From contig CAMBCD010000172.1 of the NCBI GenBank assembly GCA_945863085.1, positions 1-6,213 of the forward strand: a stretch of DNA of 6,213 nt. The letters run 5' to 3'. This stretch comes from Bordetella parapertussis. Lineage in GTDB: Bacteria; Pseudomonadota; Gammaproteobacteria; Burkholderiales; SG8-41. Positions 1 through 6,213 of this stretch are shown piece by piece. The notes beneath the pieces are model-generated. The model searched no databases and was not told the DNA's origin. It saw only the letters and a list, made by a program, of their open reading frames with translations. Numbering within the stretch: the stretch's first letter is position 1; each line of letters opens with the position of its first letter. Position numbers and translations under genes: made by a program.

Positions 1-739
1 AATCGTGCTTGCGCGGGCCCTTGCGCGTGATCAGGCTGCTCAGGATGCCGCGCAGGATGTTGACCTCCTCCACCTGCAGCCTGGTGCGGGCAAACATCCG
101 CCGCAACCGGTACATCAGCTTCCGGGGATGCGCGGGATTGAGGAAGCCGGTTTCAATGATGGTGCGCTCGAGATGCCCGTAAAACGCCTCGACTTCTTCG
201 TGCGACGCCAGTTCCTGCGCCTTGTCCGGCAACAACTCAGCGCCGCAGGCCATGCGCAGTTCATAACAAAACACCTGCACCGCGGCCGCCACATTCAGTG
301 ATGAAAAATCCGGATTGACCGGAATGCTCGCCAGCAACCCGCAGGCACCGACTTCATCATTGCTGAGACCGGAGGTTTCGTTACCGAACACCAGTGCCAC
401 CGGACGCTCCCGTGCAATAGTCACGGCCTCTGTCGCCGCTGCACGCGCATCGACCATCGGCACCGCGACATCCCGCCGCCGCGCCGAACAGGCCACAGCG
501 AATGCCACGCCGGTCAATGCTTCACCGAGGCTGCTGCAGATGCGCGCGGATTCCAGCACATCCGTGGCACCCGCCGCCATCCACACTGCCTGCGGGTCGG
601 GATAACGCTGCGGATTGACCAGCGCGAGGTCGGTGATGCCCATGGTGCGCATCGCGCGCGCCGCAGCACCGATGTTGCCGGGGTGCGCAGTGCCGCAGAG
701 CACGATACGAATATTTTTGAGCGGGTCTGTGGTGTTCAC
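1..739 (-). CDS. trmJ: tRNA (cytidine/uridine-2'-O-)-methyltransferase TrmJ (3' end cut by window)
   Basis: SpoU/TrmH-family (SPOUT, trefoil-knot) RNA methyltransferase. The E. coli orthologue uses S-adenosylmethionine to 2'-O-methylate position 32 in the anticodon loop of several tRNAs, acting as a cytoplasmic dimer. Seen directly by reverse translation: [22 protein letters not shown] at residues 9-30 (motif 1, with R28 aligning to the catalytic Arg of E. coli TrmJ), [14 protein letters not shown] at 116-129 (motif 2), and [17 protein letters not shown] at 139-155 (motif 3, SAM-binding knot). The TrmJ-type C-terminal tail follows, with [10 protein letters not shown] around 184-193 and [11 protein letters not shown] at 226-236. 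All 246 visible codons are open. E. coli TrmJ is also about 246 residues, so only a few residues and the stop lie outside. The start is a GTG at 739; no in-frame ATG precedes the conserved N-terminus, and no Shine-Dalgarno is evident before it. The gene diverges from suhB, a common arrangement in beta/gammaproteobacteria. Confidence 0.96.
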   Translation of the reverse strand, partial: MNTTDPLKNIRIVLCGTAHPGNIGAAARAMRTMGITDLALVNPQRYPDPQAVWMAAGATDVLESARICSSLGEALTGVAFAVACSARRRDVAVPMVDARAAATEAVTIARERPVALVFGNETSGLSNDEVGACGLLASIPVNPDFSSLNVAAAVQVFCYELRMACGAELLPDKAQELASHEEVEAFYGHLERTIIETGFLNPAHPRKLMYRLRRMFARTRLQVEEVNILRGILSSLITRKGPRKHD

Positions 740-749
740 GTAAAATACG
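739..749 (+). promoter_or_regulatory. Candidate -10 region for suhB (TAAAAT in CGTAAAATACG)
   Basis: TAAAAT at 741-746 matches the sigma-70 -10 consensus at five of six bases and would start transcription near 753, giving suhB a leader of about 104 nt. No good -35 hexamer is visible at the usual distance, and that position lies inside trmJ. The same 11-mer, itself a CGTA-AAA-TACG dyad, recurs before mutS at 4205-4215, which supports a promoter role. It touches the first base of the trmJ start codon, so it could also matter for trmJ. This is an inference from motif and position. Confidence 0.4.
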
Positions 750-766
750 TTCCGGTCGCTTCGGCC

Positions 767-781
767 CCGGAAATTTTCCGG
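767..781. repeat. Perfect inverted repeat CCGGAAA-T-TTTCCGG
   Basis: Two exact 7-bp arms surround a single T, between trmJ and suhB and about 20 bp past the -10-like TAAAAT. In DNA it is a plausible operator for a dimeric regulator. In the suhB leader RNA it could form a short hairpin (six pairs with a three-base loop). I do not recognise the regulator. Confidence 0.6.
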
Positions 782-790
782 ACTCCGTTC

Positions 791-804
791 CAGACTGCAG
801 TCTG
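791..804. repeat. Perfect 14-bp palindrome CAGACTGCAGTCTG, possible boxB-like hairpin
   Basis: The 14 bases equal their own reverse complement. As RNA they can fold as a 5-bp CAGAC/GUCUG stem with a UGCA loop. The last two bases (TG) are also the first two of the adjacent boxA-like element. This resembles rRNA leaders, where a boxB hairpin lies just upstream of boxA; the resemblance is positional and the function is inferred. An operator role is equally possible. Confidence 0.55.
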
Positions 805-826
805 CTCTTTATCCCGCTCTTTATTG
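803..826 (+). promoter_or_regulatory. Tandem boxA-like elements in the suhB leader
   Basis: TGCTCTTTATCC (803-814) is followed directly by CGCTCTTTATTG (815-826); the two 12-mers agree at nine positions. The E. coli rRNA boxA is TGCTCTTTAACA, so the first copy matches its first nine bases exactly and the second matches eight of nine. boxA RNA is bound by NusB/S10 (NusE), and SuhB joins that complex in E. coli, where a boxA in the suhB leader is reported to repress suhB translation. The array ends 30 nt before the suhB ATG on the sense strand, a position suited to this autoregulation. Sequence match is seen; function is inferred from E. coli. Confidence 0.65.
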
Positions 827-856
827 ATCACTGTCCACTTTGAATCGCTGACCATC

Positions 857-1657
857 ATGCATCCCATGCTCACTATCGCGGTCAAGGCCGCGCGCCGCGC
901 CGGCGCCATTATCAACCGCGCCGGACGCAACCTGGATGTGATCGCCGTCAGGGAAAAAGCCGCAAATGATTTTGTCTCGGAAGTGGACCGTGAAGCAGAA
1001 CGGGACATCATCCGCACACTGCGTGACGCCTATCCGACGCATGCGATTTTAGCAGAGGAGTCCGGCCCCTCCGGCACTTCCGAATTCCAGTGGATCATTG
1101 ATCCGCTGGACGGCACCACCAATTTCCTCCACGGCTTTCCGCAATACGCGGTGTCGATCGCGCTCGCACACAAGGGCATCATCACCCAGGCTGTGGTTTA
1201 CGATCCGGTGCGCAACGACCTCTTTACGGCAACCCGGGGCCGCGGCGCCTTTCTCAATGAATCCCGGCTGCGCGTCAGCAAGCGCGACCACCTGAAACCC
1301 TGCCTGATCGGCACCGGTTTCCCGTACCGCCAGCTTGAACATCTCGAGGCCTACCTCGGCATGATGCGCGACATCATCAAAAACACCGCCGGCATCCGTC
1401 GTCCGGGCTCCGCCTCGCTGGACCTCGCCTATGTCGCCGCCGGCCGCCTCGACGGGTTCTGGGAAATGGGCCTCAGCAAATGGGACATCGCCGCCGGCGC
1501 ATTGCTGATCACCGAAGCGGGCGGCCTGGTCGGCGACCTGCAAGGTAACGACCATTACCTCGAAAGCGGTAACATTGTCGCCGGTGCACCGAAAGTGTTT
1601 GCGCAACTGCTGCCGCTGCTCGCACCGCACCTGACACCGGCACTCAAAAAAACCTGA
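857..1657 (+). CDS. suhB: SuhB, inositol-1-monophosphatase family protein / Nus-complex factor
   Basis: Member of the Mg2+-dependent, Li+-sensitive inositol monophosphatase family. It can hydrolyse inositol-1-phosphate to inositol and phosphate, but in E. coli its main role is in the cytoplasmic NusA/B/E/G antitermination complex on rRNA transcripts. Seen: 266 residues (E. coli has 267), starting [16 protein letters not shown]. Metal and substrate motifs are ILAEESG at 64-70 (E67/E68), DPLDGTTNF at 82-90 (D82, D85) and WDIAAG at 209-214 (D210). RRPGS at 181-185 matches the conserved RRTGS region near the E. coli dimer interface. The catalytic set looks intact. The ATG at 857 is chosen by this N-terminal match; the frame stays open upstream to 683, but that part is not family-like. 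No clear Shine-Dalgarno precedes the ATG. The leader carries boxA-like repeats. A hydrolase gene follows 45 bp after the stop with no obvious terminator between, so co-transcription is possible. Confidence 0.96.
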   Translation: MHPMLTIAVKAARRAGAIINRAGRNLDVIAVREKAANDFVSEVDREAERDIIRTLRDAYPTHAILAEESGPSGTSEFQWIIDPLDGTTNFLHGFPQYAVSIALAHKGIITQAVVYDPVRNDLFTATRGRGAFLNESRLRVSKRDHLKPCLIGTGFPYRQLEHLEAYLGMMRDIIKNTAGIRRPGSASLDLAYVAAGRLDGFWEMGLSKWDIAAGALLITEAGGLVGDLQGNDHYLESGNIVAGAPKVFAQLLPLLAPHLTPALKKT

Positions 1658-1686
1658 TCTGCCGCTCATTTTCCACATCCGTTCCC

Positions 1687-1694
1687 GGAGGGGG
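1687..1694 (+). promoter_or_regulatory. Strong Shine-Dalgarno GGAGGGGG of the hydrolase gene
   Basis: GGAGGGGG lies 8-11 nt before the ATG at 1703, a workable spacing. It overlaps the in-frame GTG at 1694, which argues against that GTG as the start. It is the only clear ribosome-binding site before any gene start in the window. Confidence 0.75.
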
Positions 1695-1702
1695 TGTACG
1701 AG

Positions 1703-3457
1703 ATGCAGGATTTAAAGACCGAATCACGCGACGGCATGCGCATCGCCTGGGATGTGCCGGTCACCGTGGACGACGGCCTGGTGCTGCGCGCCGACGTGTT
1801 TCTGCCACAGACCCCGGGACGTTATCCCGCGCTGCTCTCCTACGGACCCTACGGCAAAGGCCTCGCCTTCCAGGACGGTTATAAAACCGCCTGGGAAATC
1901 ATGTGCCGCGAAAACCCGGACGCCGTCGCCAACACCAGCAACCGTTATGCCAACTGGGAAGTCGTTGATCCCGAAAAATGGGTGCCCGACGGTTACGCGG
2001 TGATCCGCGTCGATTCGCGCGGCGCCGGCCGATCTCCCGGTTTCCTGTGCCACAACAACAAACGTGAAACACAGGACATCCACGACTGTATCGAATGGGC
2101 AGCGATCCAGCCCTGGTGCAGCGGCAAGGTCGGCATGAACGGCATTTCCTATTACGCCTCCAACCAGTGGCGCGCCGCGGCCGCGCAGCCACCGCACTTG
2201 GCGGCGATCTGCGTCTGGGAAGGCTGGTCCGACGCCTACCGCGACGGCAACCGCCACGGTGGCATCGTCTGCGTGTTCCGCAAGAACTGGCAGGACATGC
2301 AGGTCAAAACCGTGCAACACGGCGTCGGTGAACGTGGCGCTCGCAACCACATCACCGCCGAACTGGTCTGCGGTCCGGAAACCCTGAGCGAAGCCGAACT
2401 CGCCGCCAACCGCGAAAACATGTGGCAGCAACTGTCGGCGCGCGAACTCGAAGATAATTACTACCGCGAACGCACACCGGACCTGGGCAAAGTCACGGTG
2501 CCGCTGCTGTCCGCCGCCAACTGGGGCGGCCTCGGCCTGCACTCCCGCGGCAATTTCGAAGGTTTTCAGCGCGCCGCGTCACGCGACAAATGGCTGGAAG
2601 TCCACGGCGGTTCGCACTGGGCGCCGTTCTACACCGACTACGGCGTCAATCTGCAAAAAAAATTCTTCGGCCATTTCCTCAAGGGCGAGAACACCGGCTG
2701 GGCACAGCAACCGCGCGTGCTGCTGCAGGTTCGCCATGTGCCTGAAAACGGCCGCGAACGTTTCGTCGAGCGCCATGAGCAGGAATGGCCGCTTGCGCGT
2801 ACGCGCTGGACCCGGCTGTATCTGGATCCGCAGGGCATGATGCTCTCGCCCAACCCGCTGACCACGGATCGCTCGCTGAATTACGACGCCATGGGCGATG
2901 GTCTTACCTTCAGCACCCCCCCCTTAACCGAAGATACCGAGATCACCGGACCATCCGTACTCCGGCTGTCTGTATCTTCATCAACCGTTGATGCCGACCT
3001 GTTCGTGGTACTGCGGGTATTTGATCGGGAAAATAAAGAAGTGGTATTCCAGGGTGCGCTTGATCCGCACACCCCTGTCAGCCAGGGCTGGCTGCGTGCG
3101 TCGCACCGCAAGCTGGATGCCGCACGTTCCTTGCCGTACCGGCCCTGGCATACCCATGATGAAAAACAGCCGTTGACCCCGGGTACCGTCTATCCACTGG
3201 ATATCGAGATCTGGCCGACCTGCATCGTCGTACCCAGGGGTTATCGCGTTGCGCTGACCATCCGCGGCAGGGACTATGTCTGGGATGGTGCAGCAACCAC
3301 GCTGTCAAACATGAAACATCCGATGCGCGGCTGCGGGCCGTTTGAACACGATGACGAGATTGACCGGCCGCCGGCGATATTCGGCGGCAAGGTTACGCTG
3401 CACATGGGACCGGGGCAGCCCTCGGCCCTGCTGCTGCCGGTGATACCCGCGCGTTAA
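1703..3457 (+). CDS. CocE/NonD family alpha/beta hydrolase (X-Pro dipeptidyl-peptidase S15-like)
   Basis: Serine hydrolase of the CocE/NonD family, which cleaves esters, amides or acyl-peptide bonds; the substrate cannot be predicted. It has 584 residues, typical of the family, and no signal peptide, so is probably cytoplasmic. Seen: the alpha/beta-hydrolase part (about 20-330) has SYGPYGKG at 46-53 (Y50 aligns with the oxyanion Tyr of CocE), VIRVDSRGAGRSPG at 100-113, nucleophile elbow GMNGISYYASNQW at 144-156 (S149), and HGGSHWAPFYTDYG at 301-314 (H305). The C-terminal jelly-roll (PepX_C-type, about 368-580) has LRLSVSSSTVDADLFV near 420-435, a SHRKLD segment and DIEIWPT near 500-506. Oddity: where CocE has W-Y-D supplying the triad Asp, this protein reads N-W-G-G (273-276), so the acid residue is not obvious. 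The ATG at 1703 is preferred over the GTG at 1694. The gene lies 45 bp after suhB and converges on the TPR gene after 14 bp with no evident terminator. Confidence 0.88.
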   Translation: MQDLKTESRDGMRIAWDVPVTVDDGLVLRADVFLPQTPGRYPALLSYGPYGKGLAFQDGYKTAWEIMCRENPDAVANTSNRYANWEVVDPEKWVPDGYAVIRVDSRGAGRSPGFLCHNNKRETQDIHDCIEWAAIQPWCSGKVGMNGISYYASNQWRAAAAQPPHLAAICVWEGWSDAYRDGNRHGGIVCVFRKNWQDMQVKTVQHGVGERGARNHITAELVCGPETLSEAELAANRENMWQQLSARELEDNYYRERTPDLGKVTVPLLSAANWGGLGLHSRGNFEGFQRAASRDKWLEVHGGSHWAPFYTDYGVNLQKKFFGHFLKGENTGWAQQPRVLLQVRHVPENGRERFVERHEQEWPLARTRWTRLYLDPQGMMLSPNPLTTDRSLNYDAMGDGLTFSTPPLTEDTEITGPSVLRLSVSSSTVDADLFVVLRVFDRENKEVVFQGALDPHTPVSQGWLRASHRKLDAARSLPYRPWHTHDEKQPLTPGTVYPLDIEIWPTCIVVPRGYRVALTIRGRDYVWDGAATTLSNMKHPMRGCGPFEHDDEIDRPPAIFGGKVTLHMGPGQPSALLLPVIPAR

Positions 3458-3471
3458 ATTCCTGCTGCTGC

Positions 3472-4173
3472 TTACTTGCTCTTGGCCAGCAGCGCGCGTA
3501 ATTCCGTCACGCGCGGCGAACGCAGCCGTTCCAGTTCAGCCAGTGCATCGCGCGCATCAGCCGTGCGCCCCAGTTGCAGTGACGTGCGCCCGAAGCCGAA
3601 CCAGGCATCGGCCAGCAGCGGATCCAGCATCAGCGCCCGGTTATAAGACTCGGCGGCCGGACGGTAACGCCCCAGGTCGCTGTAGGCGTCACCCAGCAAC
3701 TGATGGGTCAGCGGCGACTCGCGCACTACCAGCAGCGCGCGCTCCAGGGTGGCCACCGCGCGCTGCGGCTGGCCTGCGGCGCGCTGCGTCTCGGCAAGAA
3801 AGTGATAACCGGTGGCGTCATCCGGCGCCAGCCGTACCATTTCGCTGAAATAAGTCATCGCCCGCGGATAATCGCGCAACTGCAGCTGCGCATAACCGCC
3901 GATCATCCGCCACTCCGGACTGAACGGATCGGTGGCAATGTTGGTATCGGCAAAACGGCCGAGCCCGGCCCAGTCGCCCTTCTGCTCCATCTCGATGACG
4001 CGCCGGCGGTTGCCGTCTTCAACGGTCTGCAGGTGTGACAGCAGCATCGAGGCCGTGCCGTCCGGAATCAGCGCCTGCATCAGCATCTGCTGTGGCGTGC
4101 AGGCCACACTCAAAACAGCAACAGCGCCGATCAGCAGGCGCCGCAGGATTGCCAAAGGGAAACGACAGGTCAT
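3472..4173 (-). CDS. TPR-repeat putative lipoprotein, function unknown
   Basis: I do not recognise a named family. The 233-residue product starts with a short basic stretch (R4, R11, R12), then a hydrophobic segment [13 protein letters not shown] at 13-25. Cys25 is followed by TPQQ, as in a signal-peptidase-II lipoprotein; the lipobox is imperfect (Ser at -3, Leu at -4). Thr after Cys, rather than Asp, fits outer-membrane sorting by the Lol rule. The mature part has an N-terminal helical region (about 30-82) and then about four TPR-like units at roughly 86-119, 120-153, 154-187 and 188-220, with signatures such as [41 protein letters not shown] and ALMLDP. TPRs scaffold protein-protein contacts, so an envelope assembly or adaptor role is plausible but unproven. 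The frame is open upstream to 4296, but ATG 4173 gives the signal peptide directly. The gene diverges from mutS by 46 bp; no functional link to mismatch repair is evident. Confidence 0.85.
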   Translation of the reverse strand: MTCRFPLAILRRLLIGAVAVLSVACTPQQMLMQALIPDGTASMLLSHLQTVEDGNRRRVIEMEQKGDWAGLGRFADTNIATDPFSPEWRMIGGYAQLQLRDYPRAMTYFSEMVRLAPDDATGYHFLAETQRAAGQPQRAVATLERALLVVRESPLTHQLLGDAYSDLGRYRPAAESYNRALMLDPLLADAWFGFGRTSLQLGRTADARDALAELERLRSPRVTELRALLAKSK

Positions 4174-4179
4174 CGACGG

Positions 4180-4188
4180 ATCATACCA
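4180..4188 (-). promoter_or_regulatory. Candidate extended -10 promoter (TGG-TATGAT) for the TPR lipoprotein
   Basis: Reading the minus strand, TATGAT (4185 to 4180) matches the -10 consensus at five of six and is preceded by TG at the extended -10 spacing (4188-4187). The +1 would fall at about 4173, the A of the ATG itself, which predicts a leaderless or near-leaderless mRNA. This fits the absence of a Shine-Dalgarno. The best -35 is weak (TTACGA, three of six) and overlaps the mutS -10 candidate. Inferred from motif and spacing. Confidence 0.45.
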
Positions 4189-4204
4189 AGCACGCCGCGC
4201 TTCT

Positions 4205-4215
4205 CGTAAAATACG
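4205..4215 (+). promoter_or_regulatory. Candidate -10 region for mutS (TAAAAT in CGTAAAATACG)
   Basis: TAAAAT at 4207-4212 leaves seven bases before the mutS ATG, so transcription would begin at about 4219-4220 and give a leaderless mutS transcript. No Shine-Dalgarno is seen upstream of the ATG. The enclosing 11-mer is identical to 739-749 before suhB. No convincing -35 is present. Inferred from motif and position. Confidence 0.4.
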
Positions 4216-4219
4216 GCGC

Positions 4220-6213
4220 ATGAAACCGGAAACGCCCTCCGCTGCGCATACCCCGATGATGCAGCAATATCTGCGCATCAAATCGGAACATCCCAATCAA
4301 CTGGTGTTCTACCGCATGGGCGATTTCTACGAGCTGTTTTTCGAGGACGCCGAGCGCGCTGCTCGCTTGATGGACATCACGCTGACTTCGCGCGGCGAAT
4401 CGGCGGGCACACCGATCAAGATGGCCGGCGTGCCTTTCCATTCCCTCGACCAGTACCTGGCCAAGCTGGTGAAACTCGGCGAGTCGGTCGCGATCTGCGA
4501 ACAAATCGGCGACCCGGCCACGTCCAAGGGCCCGGTCGAGCGCAAGGTGATGCGCATCGTGACACCGGGCACACTGACCGAATCGGCACTGCTCGACGAA
4601 AAAAGCGAAAACCTGCTGCTCGCCGCGCACCGCAGCGGCAACCTGCTGGGCCTCGCCTGGCTGTCGCTGGCCTCCGGACGTTTTTGCGTGATGGAAACCG
4701 CGCCGGCGAATTTTGCCGCCGAGATCGAACGCCTGCGCCCTGCGGAAATCCTGATCGCCGACGGCGCAACGCTGGACATGGTTGATGACGGCACCGCGAT
4801 CCGTCGCCTGCCTCCCTGGCGTTTTGATACCGACACCGCGCGCCGCACCCTGTGCACCCAATTCGAAACCCATGACCTGAGCGGTTTCGGCGCGCAGGCA
4901 ATGGACGTCGCCATTGCTGCCGCCGGCGCGCTGCTCGACTACGCAAAAACCACGCAGGGCACGGCCATTGCACACATCCGCGCGCTGAACGTGGAAAGCG
5001 AACGCGCTTACCTGCGCATGGATCCGGCGACACGGCGCAATCTAGAAATCACCGAAACCATCCGCGGTGAACCGGCGCCGACGCTGCTGTCCCTGCTCGA
5101 CAGCTGTGCCACCGGCATGGGTAGCCGCCGGCTGCGCCACGCGCTGCACCACCCGCTGACCGATCGTGCGCTGGTGCAATCGCTGCACCAGGCGGTTGCC
5201 GAACTCATCGACAACGAGCGTCACGCTGCCGTGCGCGGCGCGCTGAAACATTTTGCCGACGTCGAACGCATTGCCGCGCGCATCGCCCTCGCCACCGCGC
5301 GGCCGCGCGACCTCTCCGGCCTGCGTGGCTCGCTGCAGCGCCTGCCGGAGCTGGTGCAGGCTCTAGGCAATACCAGTACCACTCGCATACAGACACTGGC
5401 CGCCGATCTCGCCCCGCAAGACGATCTGGCAGCCCTGCTGACTGCCGCGGTCAAACCCGAACCTTCATCGGTAATCCGCGAAGGCGGCGTCATCGCCGAC
5501 GGTTACGATGCCGAACTCGACGAACTGCGCGGCATCCAGGACAACTGCGGCGCCTTCCTCGCCGAACTCGAAGTGCGTGAACGTGCGCGCACCGGCATCA
5601 CCACGCTGAAAGTCGAATTCAACCGGGTGCACGGCTTTTATATCGAAGTCACGCGCGCGCAGTCGGAAAAAGTGCCCGACGATTACCGCCGCCGGCAAAC
5701 GCTGAAAAACGCCGAGCGTTACATCACGCCCGAACTGAAGACCTTCGAGGACAAGGCGCTGTCGGCGCAGGATCGCGCGCTGGCGCGGGAAAAACTGCTC
5801 TACGACCAGCTGCTGACCAAGCTCGCACCGGAGGTGCCGGCGCTGCAACGCGTCGCCGCAGCACTGGCCGAACTCGACATGCTGGCGACCTTCGCCGAAC
5901 GTGCGGCCGCACTCAACTGGTCGGCGCCGGAGTTCACCGACGAAGCGGTGATCGACATCAGCGGCGGGCGGCACCCGGTGGTCGAGGCGCAGGCCAGCCC
6001 CTTCATCGCCAACGATGCGCGGCTGTCGGCCGCGCGCCGCATGCTGCTGATCACCGGTCCGAACATGGGCGGCAAATCCACCTACATGCGGCAGACCGCG
6101 CTGATTGCGCTGCTTGCGCATTGCGGATCCTTCGTGCCGGCAACACGCGCGCGCCTCGGTCCGCTGGACCGCATCTTCACGCGCATTGGCGCCGCAGACG
6201 ACCTCGCTGGCGG
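4220..6213 (+). CDS. mutS: DNA mismatch repair protein MutS (3' end cut by window)
   Basis: MutS binds mispaired bases and small loops as a dimer and, on ATP binding, becomes a sliding clamp that recruits MutL. Seen: 664 complete in-frame codons without a stop, of roughly 850 expected. Domain I (about 1-115) has [11 protein letters not shown] at 30-40, with the mismatch-probing Phe36 and Glu38 at exactly the E. coli positions, and then [20 protein letters not shown] (about 92-111). The connector, core lever and clamp regions follow, with TRRNLEIT (about 272-279), a [12 protein letters not shown] segment near 367 and [17 protein letters not shown] near 490. The ATPase domain has EGRHPVVE-like [11 protein letters not shown] near 580 and Walker [11 protein letters not shown] at 612-621 (Lys619). 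The sequence stops in GAADDLAG, just before the STFMVEM region, Walker B and the signature loop. The start [18 protein letters not shown] aligns with E. coli, which supports ATG 4220. Nothing looks broken. Confidence 0.98.
   Translation, partial: MKPETPSAAHTPMMQQYLRIKSEHPNQLVFYRMGDFYELFFEDAERAARLMDITLTSRGESAGTPIKMAGVPFHSLDQYLAKLVKLGESVAICEQIGDPATSKGPVERKVMRIVTPGTLTESALLDEKSENLLLAAHRSGNLLGLAWLSLASGRFCVMETAPANFAAEIERLRPAEILIADGATLDMVDDGTAIRRLPPWRFDTDTARRTLCTQFETHDLSGFGAQAMDVAIAAAGALLDYAKTTQGTAIAHIRALNVESERAYLRMDPATRRNLEITETIRGEPAPTLLSLLDSCATGMGSRRLRHALHHPLTDRALVQSLHQAVAELIDNERHAAVRGALKHFADVERIAARIALATARPRDLSGLRGSLQRLPELVQALGNTSTTRIQTLAADLAPQDDLAALLTAAVKPEPSSVIREGGVIADGYDAELDELRGIQDNCGAFLAELEVRERARTGITTLKVEFNRVHGFYIEVTRAQSEKVPDDYRRRQTLKNAERYITPELKTFEDKALSAQDRALAREKLLYDQLLTKLAPEVPALQRVAAALAELDMLATFAERAAALNWSAPEFTDEAVIDISGGRHPVVEAQASPFIANDARLSAARRMLLITGPNMGGKSTYMRQTALIALLAHCGSFVPATRARLGPLDRIFTRIGAADDLAG

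Noticed and set aside
5..605. Plus-strand open frames over trmJ, and long minus-strand frames over suhB, the hydrolase and mutS
   Set aside because: They lie antisense to clearly conserved genes and show the Arg/Ala/Gly/Pro-rich composition of GC-rich shadow frames, with no recognisable motifs.
683..856. N-terminal extension of SuhB (58 more residues in frame)
   Set aside because: Conserved SuhB sequence starts exactly at ATG 857 and the length then matches E. coli. The upstream part overlaps trmJ, the palindromes and the boxA repeats and has no family resemblance.
1658..1702. Terminator or promoter between suhB and the hydrolase
   Set aside because: No stem-loop with a T-tract and no convincing -35/-10 pair; only the Shine-Dalgarno stands out.
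3464..3493. Inverted repeat GCTGCTG ... CAGCAGC near the convergent gene ends as a terminator
   Set aside because: The loop is 16 nt, the right arm lies within the TPR coding sequence, and no T-tract follows on either strand. It is probably a by-product of Gln/Ala/Leu codon repeats.
4174..4296. Longer start of the TPR protein, reaching into mutS
   Set aside because: It would bury the signal peptide behind 41 residues and overlap the first codons of mutS on the other strand. ATG 4173 gives a standard lipoprotein N-terminus.
1..6213. Mobile element, CRISPR array, toxin-antitoxin or defence system
   Set aside because: No transposase or integrase motifs, long terminal repeats, regular spaced repeats or small paired genes were found. 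The gene content is chromosomal housekeeping plus two accessory proteins.

Overview
The window reads as an ordinary, GC-rich chromosomal segment of a proteobacterium. A betaproteobacterium is most likely, with a gammaproteobacterium the alternative. This rests on three things: the divergent trmJ/suhB pair, the SuhB N-terminus ([16 protein letters not shown]) and the TrmJ motif FGNETSGLS. The assignment is from remembered family sequences, not a search. No mobile element, CRISPR array, tRNA/rRNA or defence system is visible.

Layout, left to right. (1) The 5' 739 bases hold trmJ on the minus strand, a tRNA 2'-O-methyltransferase that runs off the left edge almost complete. (2) A 117-bp divergent intergenic region (740-856) is the most structured non-coding DNA here. 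It has a -10-like TAAAAT, two perfect palindromes, and a tandem pair of sequences matching the NusB/S10 boxA element (TGCTCTTTA), ahead of (3) suhB on the plus strand (857-1657). SuhB is an inositol-monophosphatase-fold protein that in E. coli belongs to the boxA-dependent rRNA antitermination complex. The boxA copies therefore suggest Nus-factor autoregulation of suhB. (4) A CocE/NonD-type alpha/beta hydrolase (1703-3457) follows 45 bp later on the same strand with a strong Shine-Dalgarno, possibly co-transcribed. (5) Convergent to it, after 14 bp, is a minus-strand TPR protein with a probable lipoprotein signal (3472-4173). (6) After a 46-bp divergent gap, mutS (4220 to the right edge) encodes the first 664 residues of the mismatch-repair ATPase, cut after Walker A.

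Two housekeeping themes are represented: RNA modification and rRNA transcription (trmJ, suhB), and DNA mismatch repair (mutS). The hydrolase and TPR protein between them have no evident functional link to either. Only the hydrolase has a recognisable Shine-Dalgarno. The lipoprotein and mutS have -10-like hexamers placed so that transcripts would begin at or next to the start codon, so both may be leaderless. The points most worth following up are the boxA array in the suhB leader, the paired leaderless-type promoters at the mutS divergence, and the apparent absence of the canonical catalytic Asp in the hydrolase.
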